Positions 7,856 through 16,492 are shown, numbered from the stretch's first letter. The stretch: DNA of 64,000 bases from Chersky-840 sp050011815 (GCA_050011815.1 JBEKIJ010000006.1:62001-126000); one strand, 5' to 3'. Numbers and translations are program-made. The notes: generated from the sequence alone by a model not told the origin.

Positions 7856-9322
7856 TCACCGTGACGGGGCGGGGAATTGCAGGATGGTCTTGGGGCGGGT
7901 GAAGGCGAGCATGCCCTCGGGACCGAGCTCCAACCCGTAGCCCGACTGCTTCCACCCCCCGAACGGAGCCCGGTGGTCCATGGCCGCGGTCCCGTGGTTG
8001 TTCACGAACACCGTGCCCGCCTCGAGCCGTTGCGCGGCGCTCGAGGCCAGCTCCTCGTCCGCGGTCCAGATGGACGCGCACAGCCCGTAGGGCGAGTCGT
8101 TGGCCCGACGCACCGCCTCGTCGACGTCGCGGTACCCGAGGACGGGAAGGGCCGGCGCGAACTGTTCCTCGCACACGATCTGGGCGTCATCGGGGGCCCC
8201 TTCCACGATGGCGGGCGACACCAGGTACCCACCGGCTCCCGCGTCCTCCTCGCGGAGGCGCGCCGGGCGGTGGACGCGCGCTCCTCGTTCCGAGGCCTCC
8301 TCCAGCATGTCCTCGACCCGCTGGCGTGCCGCCGGACGATGCACGGGGCCCATGGTCACCTCGGGCGCGAGCCCGTCCCCGACCACCTCGGCACCGACCC
8401 GGGCCACGAGGGCGTCGACCATGGCCCGCACCTTGGCCTCGGGGACATAGAGGCGTTTGACGGCCATGCACACCTGGCCCGACGTGATGAAGGCGGCGCC
8501 GGCGATCTTGTCGGCCAGGGCTTCGTCGATGTCCACGTCCGGCGCCACGATGGCGGGGTCGTTCCCACCGAGCTCGAGGACGATCGGCCGCACCGAGCCC
8601 GAGGCGGCCGCCATCACGGCCCGGCCGGTGGGGACGCCACCGGTGAACGAGACCATGTCGACGCCCGGATGCGAGACGAGCATCTCCCCGAGCTCGGGAG
8701 TCGGGCCGTTGACGGCGTTCACCACGCCCGGCGGCAACGCGTCGGCCAGGGCGGCGGCGACAGCCAGGACCGCGCCGGGACAGGTGGGCGGCGCCTTCAC
8801 CACGACCGTGTTGCCGGCGAGAAGGGCGGGGAGCACCTTGTTCCCCAGGACCGAGACCGGCCAATTGAACGGCAACAACGCGGCGACGACCCCGAACGGC
8901 TCGTGCACCACGCTCGTCCGTCGACCCCCGCCACCGGTGAGCGTCCGGCTCGCCAAGGCCTCGGCGACCAGCGGCGCGAACGCCCCTGCCATCCCCCCGA
9001 CGGTGCCCGAGTCGAATTGGGCCTCCCACAGGACCTTGCCGTGCTCGCGCGTGAGGAGGGTGGCCAGGTCCTCGGACTCGACGGCGGCGCCGGCGGCGGA
9101 TGCCGCCTTGGCGACGAGCTCGGCGCGCTCCGCGGGGTCCATCGCCGCCCACGACGGGAAGGCGGCGCGCGCCGCGGCCACGGCGCGGTCGAGCTGACCC
9201 GGCGATGCCGACGGCGCCGCGAAGACCACCTCGGCGGGACGAACCGGGTTGGTCACCGGGTAGGTGCCGGCCTCTCCCGGCACGACGCCGCCGTCGATCA
9301 CGAGACCTATCGCATCGCCCAT
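7856..9322 (-). CDS. Aldehyde dehydrogenase (ALDH superfamily)
   Basis: A 488-residue NAD(P)+-dependent aldehyde dehydrogenase converting an aldehyde to the acid. The catalytic cysteine is C285 (SGQVCMAVKRL), the general base E250 (LELGGNDPAIV), and the cofactor motif FTGGVPTGRAV lies before them. The ATG at 9322 is chosen because GGAAGGG stands 6 bases upstream; longer readings run into the operator. It is the first gene of the eight-gene minus-strand operon and is divergent from a TetR gene, with a 21-bp palindrome between the two. Confidence 0.93.
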   Translation of the reverse strand: MGDAIGLVIDGGVVPGEAGTYPVTNPVRPAEVVFAAPSASPGQLDRAVAAARAAFPSWAAMDPAERAELVAKAASAAGAAVESEDLATLLTREHGKVLWEAQFDSGTVGGMAGAFAPLVAEALASRTLTGGGGRRTSVVHEPFGVVAALLPFNWPVSVLGNKVLPALLAGNTVVVKAPPTCPGAVLAVAAALADALPPGVVNAVNGPTPELGEMLVSHPGVDMVSFTGGVPTGRAVMAAASGSVRPIVLELGGNDPAIVAPDVDIDEALADKIAGAAFITSGQVCMAVKRLYVPEAKVRAMVDALVARVGAEVVGDGLAPEVTMGPVHRPAARQRVEDMLEEASERGARVHRPARLREEDAGAGGYLVSPAIVEGAPDDAQIVCEEQFAPALPVLGYRDVDEAVRRANDSPYGLCASIWTADEELASSAAQRLEAGTVFVNNHGTAAMDHRAPFGGWKQSGYGLELGPEGMLAFTRPKTILQFPAPSR

Positions 9323-9338
9323 GTGCCGCCCTTCCTGT

Positions 9339-9359
9339 CCGGAGAATGCCGTTCTCCGG
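9339..9359. promoter_or_regulatory. 21-bp perfect palindrome, candidate TetR operator
   Basis: Arms CCGGAGAA and TTCTCCGG are exact complements separated by TGCCG. The palindrome stands in the 59-bp gap between the divergent aldehyde dehydrogenase and TetR starts. A TATCAT-like -10 box for the minus strand can be read at 9364-9369, so a bound repressor would cover the start of transcription of the catabolic operon. TetR regulators usually bind such sites and control the divergent neighbour. Confidence 0.75.
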
Positions 9360-9381
9360 CGGATGATAGTTTCCGATCCCG

Positions 9382-10092
9382 ATGGCGTCAGGGGCGCGGG
9401 ACGTGGTGAGCGACGAGCCACCGGCCCGTGTCGTGCGGACCGGCGGGGAGGCCCCCGAAGGTGCGACCGACGCCAGGCGCGCCGACCTGCGCCCGCTGCC
9501 CGATGACGGTTCGCGCCGGGCCGAGGTGACGAGCCGGCTGGTGGAGTCGGCGCGCGAGCTCGTGTGGGATGCCGGCGGCCCCAGCTTCACCGTGACCCAG
9601 GTGGTGGCTGCGGCCGGCACCTCGCTCAAGAGCTTCTACCGGTGCTTCGCCGGCAAGGACGAGCTCCTGGTGGCGCTGTTCGAGGACGACGCCCGACGGG
9701 GGGCCGACGCCCTGCTCGACATGGTCGACGTCGAGGCGGGCCCCCTCGAACGGCTGCGGGTCGTGGTCGTGGGGTTGTTCAGGTTCCTCACCGTGGAGGG
9801 ACGGCTCCCCTATGCGGCGGCGCTGGTGCGCGAGCACCTTCGCCTGGCCGAGTCCCATCCCGATCAGCTCCGGGGCGTGCTCGACCCCTTCGTGGGAGTG
9901 TTCGAGGAGGCGGTGGCGGCGGCGCAGAAGAGTGACGTGGTGCGGGCCGGAGACGCCCGGCGCGACGCCCGCACGCTGTTCCACCTCGTCCTCTCGCACC
10001 TGCACGCCCTCATCTGCCACCAGATCGAGGAGTCCCCCACCGAGGTCGCCGAGGAGTTGTGGGCGTTCTGCGCGGCGGCACTGCGCCCGTGA
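9382..10092 (+). CDS. TetR-family transcriptional regulator
   Basis: A 236-residue regulator. A 45-residue charged N-terminal extension is followed by the TetR helix-turn-helix (FTVTQVVAAAGTSLKSFYRCFAGKDELLVALFEDD, about residues 69-103) and an all-helical ligand-binding domain. It is divergent from the aldehyde dehydrogenase operon and followed by two amidohydrolases and a CoA ligase on its own strand, so it probably controls both arms through the 21-bp palindrome at 9339. The effector is unknown but is likely a pathway intermediate or its CoA ester. Confidence 0.92.
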   Translation: MASGARDVVSDEPPARVVRTGGEAPEGATDARRADLRPLPDDGSRRAEVTSRLVESARELVWDAGGPSFTVTQVVAAAGTSLKSFYRCFAGKDELLVALFEDDARRGADALLDMVDVEAGPLERLRVVVVGLFRFLTVEGRLPYAAALVREHLRLAESHPDQLRGVLDPFVGVFEEAVAAAQKSDVVRAGDARRDARTLFHLVLSHLHALICHQIEESPTEVAEELWAFCAAALRP

Positions 10093-10133
10093 CCCGCGCC
10101 GTGCCGGAGGGAGCCGGAGGGAGAGGTCGGACC

Positions 10134-11360
10134 ATGAGCGACGGCATCCTGCTTCCCGATCCCGCCCCCCGTCCCATCCGGGTCCCGGTGATCTCGGTGG
10201 ACGACCACCTCATCGAGCCTCCCGACATGTTCGAGGGTCGCATGCCCGGCCACCTGGCCGACCGGGCCCCGCGCATCGTGGAGCGCGAGGACGGTGTGCA
10301 GTACTGGTTGTACGAGGACCGCACCTATCCCAACGTGGGGCTCAACGCCGTGGCGGGACGGCGCCGAGACACCTGGAGCATGGACCCCTCGCGCTTCGAC
10401 GAGATGCGGCCCGGATGCTTCGACATCGGGGCACGGATCGCGGACATGGACATCAACGGGGTCTGGGCCTCGTTGTGCTTCCCCTCGCTGGTGGCGGGAT
10501 TCTGCGGATCGGTGTTCTCGCGATCAGACGACCTCGAGCTGGGCCTGGCGTCGTTGCGCGCCTGGAACGACTGGCACGCCGAGGTGTGGGCCGGCACCTT
10601 TCCGGAACGGATCATCCCGCTCCAGCTGCCCTGGCTCGCCGATGTCGCCGTGGCCACCCAGGAGATCAGACGGAACGCGGCCCGGGGCTTTCGGGCCGTG
10701 AGCTTTCCCGAGTTCCCGGCTCGCCTGGGAGTCCCGTCGATCTTCTCGGGCGAGTGGGACCCCTTCTTCGCGGCGTGCGAGGAGACCTCCACCGTGGTCT
10801 GTCTCCACACCGGTGCGTCGGCATGGGCGCCCCTGCCCTCCCCCGACCCCCCCTTCGAGCTCTACCCGACCCTGTTCCCCGTCAACGCCCTGTTGGCGGC
10901 GGCCGAGTGGCTGTGGTCGGGTGTGCCGCTTCGATTCCCCGATCTGGCCGTGGCCATGTCCGAAGGAGGGATCGGCTGGGTGCCCATGCTCCTCGACCGG
11001 GCCGACTACGTGCTCGAGCATTCGGCGTCGGGCTCCGACAGCACCTCGTGGCGCTCGGACCTGCGCCCGAGCGAGGTGCTTCGCCGCAACTTCTGGTTCT
11101 GCACCATCGACGACCCCTCGACGATCGAGCTGCGCCACCGGATCGGCGTCGACCACATCATGGTCGAGAGCGACTACCCCCATGCCGACTCCACCTGGCC
11201 CGACACACAGATCGTCCTCGAGAAGAACCTGGGACACCTCCCCGACGACGAATTGCGCATGATGGCGGCGGGGAACGCGGCACGGCTCTTCCGCCACCCC
11301 ATGCCGCGGGCCGACGATTGGCGCCACCCGGGCAGTGCCTCGACCCACCGGGTGCCGTGA
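10134..11360 (+). CDS. Amidohydrolase-2 family metal-dependent hydrolase/decarboxylase
   Basis: A 408-residue enzyme. The strand-1 metal site is D23-x-H25 (SVDDHLIEPPDMF), the strand-5 histidine is in VVCLHTGAS, the glutamate in MSEGGIGWVPM and the strand-8 aspartate in MVESDYPHADSTW. The ATG at 10134 has GAGAGG upstream; an in-frame GTG at 10089 overlapping the TetR stop is a possible alternative. It shares NVGLNAV, EMRPGC(F/Y)DI and the extended DMF segment with the protein encoded at 39656, so these two form a subgroup. Substrate unknown. Confidence 0.88.
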   Translation: MSDGILLPDPAPRPIRVPVISVDDHLIEPPDMFEGRMPGHLADRAPRIVEREDGVQYWLYEDRTYPNVGLNAVAGRRRDTWSMDPSRFDEMRPGCFDIGARIADMDINGVWASLCFPSLVAGFCGSVFSRSDDLELGLASLRAWNDWHAEVWAGTFPERIIPLQLPWLADVAVATQEIRRNAARGFRAVSFPEFPARLGVPSIFSGEWDPFFAACEETSTVVCLHTGASAWAPLPSPDPPFELYPTLFPVNALLAAAEWLWSGVPLRFPDLAVAMSEGGIGWVPMLLDRADYVLEHSASGSDSTSWRSDLRPSEVLRRNFWFCTIDDPSTIELRHRIGVDHIMVESDYPHADSTWPDTQIVLEKNLGHLPDDELRMMAAGNAARLFRHPMPRADDWRHPGSASTHRVP

Positions 11361-12622
11361 ACGCCGCCGCCGAGCTCGTCGTCGACGCCGACGGGCACGT
11401 GGTCGAACCTCGCCACGCCTGGGCGACGGTGCCCGAGCCCTACCGGCCGGTCATCACGCGCGACGCGCACGGCTACGAGCACGTCGTGGTGGACGGCACC
11501 GAGATCCTGGCCGTCCCCCTCGGCACGCTGGCCACACCCGGCGGCCGCTTCTCGGACCCCGAGTCCTTCCTCGCCCTCGAGGACGCCCATCGGGGCGGGT
11601 CCGACCCGCGCGCGCGGCTGTCGGACATGGACCTCGAGGGAATCGACCAGGCGGTGCTGTTCCCCTCCATCGGGCTGTATTTCTGGGCCCTCGACGACCC
11701 GGCCGCAGCTGTGCCCATCGCCCGCGCCTACAACGACTGGCTGGCCTCGTACTGCGCCGCGGATCCCGGACGGTTGTTCGGGGCCGCCATGCTCCCGATG
11801 CAGGACCCCGCCGCGGCGGTGGCCGAGTTGCGCCGGGCCCGCCACGAGCTCGGCTTCGTCGCCGCCTTCGTGCGGCCCAACCCCTGCTGTGGGCGCTCGT
11901 TGTCGGACCGCGCCTACGAGCCGGTGTGGGAAGCCGCCGAAGAGAGCGCCATGGCCGTGGCCGTCCACGAGGGGAGCTCGGTCATCGTCCCCACCCTCGG
12001 ATCCGACCGTCCCTTCAACCCCATGGTGCTCCACGCCGTGTCCCACACCTTCGAAGAGATGCTGGCGTGCGCGCAGCTCATCGCCTTCGGGGTGCTCGAG
12101 CGCCACCCGGCGTTGCGGGTCGTCTTCTTGGAGTCGAGCGGCGGGTGGGTCCCGTTCTGGCTCGAGCGCCTCGACGAACAGGCCGAGAGCTTCGGCGACT
12201 TCTGCCCCGACCTCCGCCTGGCACCGAGCGAGTACTTCGCCCGGCAGTGCTGGATCAGCTACGAGATAGAGGAGCAGACCCTCGGCGCCCTGGCCCCGTT
12301 CATCGGCGAGGGCCGCATCGTGTGGGGGTCGGACTACCCGCACCACGACGCCACCTTCCCCGGAGCCGTGGACACGCTGCGCCGCACCATGGACGGGCTC
12401 GCGCCCCGGACCCGGGCCCAGATCCTGGGAGCCAACGCGGCCGGACTCTACGGCCTGCCAGCTACGCCGCGCTCGACCGGGTGTCGGACCGCGTGGCCCA
12501 TGGCCTGCTCGCCCGGGGCGTGGGGACCGGTGACGTCGTGGCCCTGGTGCTCCCCTCAGGGTCGGCCTACGCCGTGGCCTACGCCGCCGCGGCCAAAATC
12601 GGTGCCGTCACCGCCGGGGTGA
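11357..12622 (+). CDS. Amidohydrolase-2 family enzyme with aberrant out-of-frame C-terminal tail
   Basis: A GTG start overlaps the preceding stop (GTGA). Residues 1-368 form a full amidohydrolase with D12-x-H14 (VVDADGHVVEP), strand-5 histidine in VAVHEGSS, FLESSGGWVPFW and strand-8 VWGSDYPHHDATF, ending in the family's usual ILGANAAGLYGLP. The remaining 53 residues (from base 12461) are Pro/Trp/Ser-rich and have no family counterpart. They are the translation, in another frame, of the start of the CoA ligase that follows. The normal stop codon seems to have been lost where the two genes were joined. Confidence 0.82.
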   Translation: MNAAAELVVDADGHVVEPRHAWATVPEPYRPVITRDAHGYEHVVVDGTEILAVPLGTLATPGGRFSDPESFLALEDAHRGGSDPRARLSDMDLEGIDQAVLFPSIGLYFWALDDPAAAVPIARAYNDWLASYCAADPGRLFGAAMLPMQDPAAAVAELRRARHELGFVAAFVRPNPCCGRSLSDRAYEPVWEAAEESAMAVAVHEGSSVIVPTLGSDRPFNPMVLHAVSHTFEEMLACAQLIAFGVLERHPALRVVFLESSGGWVPFWLERLDEQAESFGDFCPDLRLAPSEYFARQCWISYEIEEQTLGALAPFIGEGRIVWGSDYPHHDATFPGAVDTLRRTMDGLAPRTRAQILGANAAGLYGLPATPRSTGCRTAWPMACSPGAWGPVTSWPWCSPQGRPTPWPTPPRPKSVPSPPG

Positions 12623-13941
12623 ACGACCGGCTGTCACCGCCCGAGCGCCGTCGCTGTCTGGCCGTGGCCCGGCCGCGGCTGGTGGTGGCGTCGAAGGAGC
12701 TCGCCCTCGACACCGCCATCGACGAGGTGAGTGAGGTGGGCGAAGTGGTGGAGGTCGACCCCGGCACCGGGCCCGACGCCGCGCTGGAGGAGCTGGGTGG
12801 CGGGGGCGGTGCCGGGGGCGGTGCCGTGGCGGACTCCCCACCGTCGGATCCGGACCGGCCCGTGGCCGTGGTGTTCACCTCGGGGACCACCGGGGAGCCC
12901 AAGGGGGCGGTGTTCACCTGGCGCCAGCTCGAAGCGATCGGTGAGGTCGACGGCGGCGGCCGCTGGGGCGGCGGGGGTCGGGGACTGTCGTCGACGTCGT
13001 TCGCCCACCTCGGCTACATGACCAAGCTTCCCCAGGCCCTCCGGGGGGGCGGGACGACCTTCCTCATGGGGCGGTGGTCCGCCGGCGACGCGCTCGAGAT
13101 GGTGCAGCGTCACCGCATCACCTCGCTCGGTGGAATCCCCACCCAGGTGGCGCTCATGCTCCGCCACGAGAACTTCGAGTCGACCGACACGAGCAGCGTG
13201 CGCCTGATCGCCATGGGAGGCGGGCCCTCCACCGCGGCGCTGGTGCGCGAGGCGCGGGCCCGCTTCGGGGTGCCGGTCGTGGTCCGCTACACCTGCACCG
13301 AAGCAGGCGTCGGGGTGGGGACCGCGCCCGACGATCCACCCGAGGACGCCGAGGAGAGCGTGGGACGGGCCCGGCGCGGCGTGGAGCTGACCATCCGTTC
13401 CGATGACGACCGCCTCCTCCCGGCGGGCGAGCACGGCCACGTCTGCCTGCGATCGCCGGCGGTGATGCGCGGGTACTGGGACAACCCGTCGGCCACCGCC
13501 GCCGTCTTCACCCCCGACGGTGCCGTCCGCACCGGTGATCTCGGTTACCTCGACGAGCGCGGCCGCCTGCACCTGTCGGGACGCACCAAGGAGATGTACG
13601 TACGGGGGGGCTACAACGTCTTCCCCCTCGAGGTCGAGAACGTCCTCGCCGATCACCCCGGTGTGGCGCACGTGGCCGTGGTCCCCCGTCTCGATCCCGT
13701 CATGGGCGAGATCGGCGTGGCCGTGGTCGTGGTGAGCCCCGGGGGCGAGACACCCACACTCGACGCGCTGCGGGCCCGTGCCCGGGGCCGCCTGGCCTCG
13801 TACAAACTGCCCGAGGCGATGGTGATCACCGACGAGCTGCCCCGCACCGCCATGGAGAAGATCGACCGGACGGCGCTCGGCGCCATGGTGGCGGGCGGCG
13901 CGCCGGCGGGTGGTCGGGCTACACCTCCGCGCCCGCGATGA
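12481..13941 (+). CDS. Acyl-CoA synthetase (AMP-forming), N-terminally truncated
   Basis: A class I adenylate-forming ligase that should activate a carboxylate with ATP and CoA. The P-loop VVFTSGTTGEPKGA, the YTCTEAGVG motif, the RTGDLGYLDERGRLHLSGR hinge region, RGGYNVFPLEVEN and the catalytic lysine in TAMEKIDRTAL are all present. Ligase homology begins at base 12460 (SYAALDRVSDRVAHG), abutting the end of the amidohydrolase. No start codon precedes it in frame for more than 100 bases. The first available start, GTG at 12481, removes the SYAALDR segment and roughly 30-40 residues of normal N-terminus. It may be expressed poorly, by frameshift, or not at all. Confidence 0.8.
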   Translation: MSDRVAHGLLARGVGTGDVVALVLPSGSAYAVAYAAAAKIGAVTAGVNDRLSPPERRRCLAVARPRLVVASKELALDTAIDEVSEVGEVVEVDPGTGPDAALEELGGGGGAGGGAVADSPPSDPDRPVAVVFTSGTTGEPKGAVFTWRQLEAIGEVDGGGRWGGGGRGLSSTSFAHLGYMTKLPQALRGGGTTFLMGRWSAGDALEMVQRHRITSLGGIPTQVALMLRHENFESTDTSSVRLIAMGGGPSTAALVREARARFGVPVVVRYTCTEAGVGVGTAPDDPPEDAEESVGRARRGVELTIRSDDDRLLPAGEHGHVCLRSPAVMRGYWDNPSATAAVFTPDGAVRTGDLGYLDERGRLHLSGRTKEMYVRGGYNVFPLEVENVLADHPGVAHVAVVPRLDPVMGEIGVAVVVVSPGGETPTLDALRARARGRLASYKLPEAMVITDELPRTAMEKIDRTALGAMVAGGAPAGGRATPPRPR

Positions 13942-14665
13942 GCAGCTCGTCGGGGGTGTCGCGGTCGAGCACCGCGGCCAGGATGGCGTCGGCCATCTCC
14001 TGGGACTGCATCACCTCGTAGCGCAGGAGCCCGTCGGCCACCCACGTCTCGAAGGCCCGGCCGGCCAGCTCGGGGTCCCAGCCGTCGGCGAAGGAGGAGG
14101 CCGTGTTGCCCACGGCCACGCACAGGACCCGAAGGGAGGGCTCCTCGGACCGCAGGGCCCGGGCCAGCTCGGCCAGCGCCGCCTTGGTGGCGCCGTAGAC
14201 ACCCAGCCACGGCCACGGCGCGCCCATGGAGTGGGTGGTGACGACGACGACGGGGTCGTCGGCGCGGCGGAGGTGCTCGAGGGCGTGGCGTGTGACCAAG
14301 GCCGCTCCCACCAGGTTCGTGGCCAGCATCTCGTGCCACAACGCGGCCGGCGCGTCGGCCACCCGGACCAGCGGCGAGCTCCCCGACATGTACAGGAGCA
14401 CGTCGAGACCACCCATCCAGGCCGCGGCGTCGCCGACCAGAGCCGAGCAGTCGGCCTCGTCGGTCACGTCGCAGCGCCAGGCGCGCCCCTCTCCCCCTGC
14501 GGCGCGGATCTGTTGCGCGGCCTCCTCCACCAGGGCCAGGCGCCTGGCCGCCAACGCCACCCGGGCTCCGGCCGCTCCCGCCCCGATGGCCAGGGCGCGG
14601 CCGATACCCGACGAGGCCCCGACCACGAGCACGCGGCGACCTTCGAAACCGGTGGGAGATGGCAC
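13919..14665 (-). CDS. Short-chain dehydrogenase/reductase
   Basis: A 248-residue NAD(P)-dependent SDR. The glycine-rich motif is GASSGIGRAL near residue 16, the catalytic serine lies in VTTHSMGAPW and the Y-x3-K pair in VYGATKAAL. The usual NNAG motif is replaced by MSGSSPL, a mild deviation. It overlaps the convergent CoA ligase by 23 bp at its 3' end. A CTGAC-N6-GTCAG palindrome lies in the gap between this gene and the divergent DUF35 gene, so both may be co-regulated. The substrate is likely a hydroxy- or ketoacyl derivative. Confidence 0.9.
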   Translation of the reverse strand: MPSPTGFEGRRVLVVGASSGIGRALAIGAGAAGARVALAARRLALVEEAAQQIRAAGGEGRAWRCDVTDEADCSALVGDAAAWMGGLDVLLYMSGSSPLVRVADAPAALWHEMLATNLVGAALVTRHALEHLRRADDPVVVVTTHSMGAPWPWLGVYGATKAALAELARALRSEEPSLRVLCVAVGNTASSFADGWDPELAGRAFETWVADGLLRYEVMQSQEMADAILAAVLDRDTPDELLIAGAEV

Positions 14666-14725
14666 TGGCGTTCCGCCTTCGGAAACAGACGACCGGAGCA
14701 GCGGCGCCGAGCGTAGTGCCGCGAC

Positions 14726-14743
14726 CCTGACGGCGCCGTCAGG
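14726..14743. promoter_or_regulatory. CTGAC-N6-GTCAG palindrome (site 1)
   Basis: An 18-bp perfect palindrome with core CTGAC-GGCGCC-GTCAG between the divergent SDR (starting 14665) and DUF35 (starting 14774) genes. It is one of eight similar sites in this window, all in front of acyl-CoA or hydrolase genes. A TetR-type operator role is inferred from symmetry and position. Confidence 0.75.
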
Positions 14744-14759
14744 TTGGGTCGCCGTCGCC

Positions 14760-14765
14760 TAGCAT
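14760..14765 (+). promoter_or_regulatory. -10 box TAGCAT for an apparently leaderless transcript
   Basis: TAGCAT ends 8 bases before the GTG at 14774 and no Shine-Dalgarno sequence is present, so transcription probably starts at or very near the start codon. Confidence 0.55.
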
Positions 14766-14773
14766 CTCGGCTC

Positions 14774-15217
14774 GTGACCGACACCGGAAACCAGCATGCG
14801 CGCGGCCCGGCCGTGCGCGTGCTGCCCCGTCTCGACGACTCCAACCGGTTCTTCTGGACCTCGGGTGAGGACGGTCGCCTGCGGTTCCTGCGCTGCGCCG
14901 CCTGCCATCACTACGTGCACCCTCCCGTGCCGCGCTGCCCGTACTGCCTCGACGGTCCCCTCGTGCCCGAGGCGGTCAGCGGCAGGGGCGTGGTGCACTC
15001 CTTCACCGTGAACCACCAGGAGTGGATCCCGGGATCGGACCCCTACGTGATCGGGCTCGTGACCATCGCCGAACAGGACGACGTGCGGCTGACGACGAAC
15101 CTGGTCGACTGTGCCCCCGACGAGGTGTGGATCGGCATGGACGTCGAGGTGACCTTCGAGCCCGAGCAGGACGTCTGGCTCCCCCTGTTCCGACCAGCCC
15201 GGGAGCCGCGCCGATGA
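14774..15217 (+). CDS. DUF35 Zn-ribbon/OB-fold protein
   Basis: A 147-residue protein with an N-terminal rubredoxin-like zinc ribbon (two C-x2-C pairs in RCAACHHYVHPPVPRCPYC) followed by an OB fold (RGVVHSFTVNHQEW and IGLVTIAEQDD). The downstream thiolase-fold gene overlaps it by ATGA. Such DUF35 proteins form complexes with SCP-X/Ltp2-type proteins; in mycobacterial cholesterol degradation the DUF35 part of ChsH2 binds the Ltp2 aldolase. The same partnership is inferred here. The GTG start at 14774 follows a -10 box directly. Confidence 0.9.
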   Translation: MTDTGNQHARGPAVRVLPRLDDSNRFFWTSGEDGRLRFLRCAACHHYVHPPVPRCPYCLDGPLVPEAVSGRGVVHSFTVNHQEWIPGSDPYVIGLVTIAEQDDVRLTTNLVDCAPDEVWIGMDVEVTFEPEQDVWLPLFRPAREPRR

Positions 15218-16443
15218 GCCCGCCCGAACGTCTCGAGCGGCGGTCGATCATCTCGGGCATCGGCCAGTCCGACGTGGGCCGGCGACTGGGGCGCGGTGAG
15301 CTCGACCTCACCGTGGACGCCTGCCTGCAGGCCATCGCCGATGCCGGGCTCACGCGCGACGACATCGACGGGCTGGCCACCTTCCCCGGCGCCGGGGTGG
15401 GGACGGGGGGCTTCGCCGGGCCCGCCACCCCCGAGGTCCAGGACGCGCTGCGGCTGAAGCTCAACTGGCACGACGGCGGGCTCGAAGGACCGGGCCAGCT
15501 CCGGGCCGTGTTCGCCGCCTGCCTGGCCGTGGCCGCCGGCCTGGCGCGCCACGTGCTCGTGTACCGCACCGTCACCGAGTCCACCGCCCAGGGCGAAGGC
15601 GGTCGCCAGGGGATCGGCGGGATCGGCGGGGGCAGCGGGGCCAGCGGGGGGCGCGGCATCCCGCGCTTCTCGGGCTCGTTGCAATGGACTCTCCCCTACG
15701 GGGCGGTGTCGGCGGCCAACTGGCTGGCGATGATCGCCCAGCGCCGCATGTTCGAATTCGGGCTCACCCGGGAGCAGCTGGCGTGGATCGCCCTCAACGG
15801 GCGGCGCAACGCCGCGCACAACCCCAAGGCCATCTACCGCGAGCCGATGACCCTCGACGACTACCTCGAGGTGCGCATGATCTCGACCCCGCTGTGCCTC
15901 TACGACTGTGACGCCCCGTGCGACGGGTCGACCGCGGTGGTGGTGTCCCATGCCGGTTACGCCCCGGACACGCCCAAGACGGCCTGCCATGTCAACGCCA
16001 TCGGCACCGCCATCCGGGGCCGGCCCAGCTGGGACCAATTCGATGACATGACCACCTTCTCGGCGCGCGACGCGGCGGCGAGCATGTGGGCGCGCACCGA
16101 GCTCCGGCCCACCGACGTCGACGTGGCCGAGCTCTACGACGGGTTCAGCATCCTCACCATGGTGTGGCTCGAGGAGCTCGGGTTCTGCGCCAAGGGTGAG
16201 AGCGGACCCTTCGTCGAGGGCGGGACCCGTATCGCGCTGGACGGCGCGGTGCCGCTCAACACCAGCGGCGGGCAGCTCTCGGCCGGTCGCCTCCACGGGT
16301 TCGGGATGCTGCACGAGGCGTGCGTGCAGCTGCGCGGCGAGGGCGGGGCGCGCCAGGTCTCCGCCCCGCCCGAGGTGGCCGCGGTGGCGGCCGGAGGGGG
16401 GCCGATCGCGGGCTGCATGCTCCTCACCCGCGGCGTGTCGTAG
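15214..16443 (+). CDS. Ltp2-like thiolase-fold protein (probable retro-aldolase partner of DUF35)
   Basis: A 409-residue thiolase-fold protein. The nucleophilic cysteine of true thiolases is not apparent (the region reads VFAACLAVAAG without a C-A-T/S-G motif). The position of the catalytic histidine carries tyrosine Y308 in AELYDGFSIL, as in Ltp2-type aldolases of sterol side-chain degradation. The C-terminal signature LGFCAKGESGPFVEGG and LNTSGGQLSAGRLHG is typical of this subgroup. A glycine-rich insert (about residues 130-148) is unusual. ATGA overlap with DUF35 supports a stoichiometric complex. The product would be a shortened ketone or aldehyde plus propionyl- or acetyl-CoA; this is inference. 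Confidence 0.85.
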   Translation: MSPPERLERRSIISGIGQSDVGRRLGRGELDLTVDACLQAIADAGLTRDDIDGLATFPGAGVGTGGFAGPATPEVQDALRLKLNWHDGGLEGPGQLRAVFAACLAVAAGLARHVLVYRTVTESTAQGEGGRQGIGGIGGGSGASGGRGIPRFSGSLQWTLPYGAVSAANWLAMIAQRRMFEFGLTREQLAWIALNGRRNAAHNPKAIYREPMTLDDYLEVRMISTPLCLYDCDAPCDGSTAVVVSHAGYAPDTPKTACHVNAIGTAIRGRPSWDQFDDMTTFSARDAAASMWARTELRPTDVDVAELYDGFSILTMVWLEELGFCAKGESGPFVEGGTRIALDGAVPLNTSGGQLSAGRLHGFGMLHEACVQLRGEGGARQVSAPPEVAAVAAGGGPIAGCMLLTRGVS

Positions 16444-16459
16444 GACCGTGCTCCTTTAG

Positions 16460-16475
16460 CTGACACGAACGTCAG
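16460..16475. promoter_or_regulatory. CTGAC-N6-GTCAG palindrome (site 2)
   Basis: CTGAC-ACGAAC-GTCAG lies 17 bases before the GTG of the acyl-CoA dehydrogenase gene and just upstream of a TACGAT -10 box, where bound protein would block RNA polymerase. Confidence 0.75.
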
Positions 16476-16480
16476 GCAGC

Positions 16481-16486
16481 TACGAT
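16481..16486 (+). promoter_or_regulatory. -10 box TACGAT for an apparently leaderless transcript
   Basis: TACGAT stands 6 bases before the GTG at 16493, without a Shine-Dalgarno sequence between them, consistent with leaderless initiation. Confidence 0.55.
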
Positions 16487-16492
16487 CCCCCC

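Noticed and set aside
9812..11356. N-terminal extension of the amidohydrolase frame back into the TetR and preceding amidohydrolase genes
   Set aside because: The sequence before the GTG at 11357 is Arg/Pro-rich shadow translation; homology begins only after that start.
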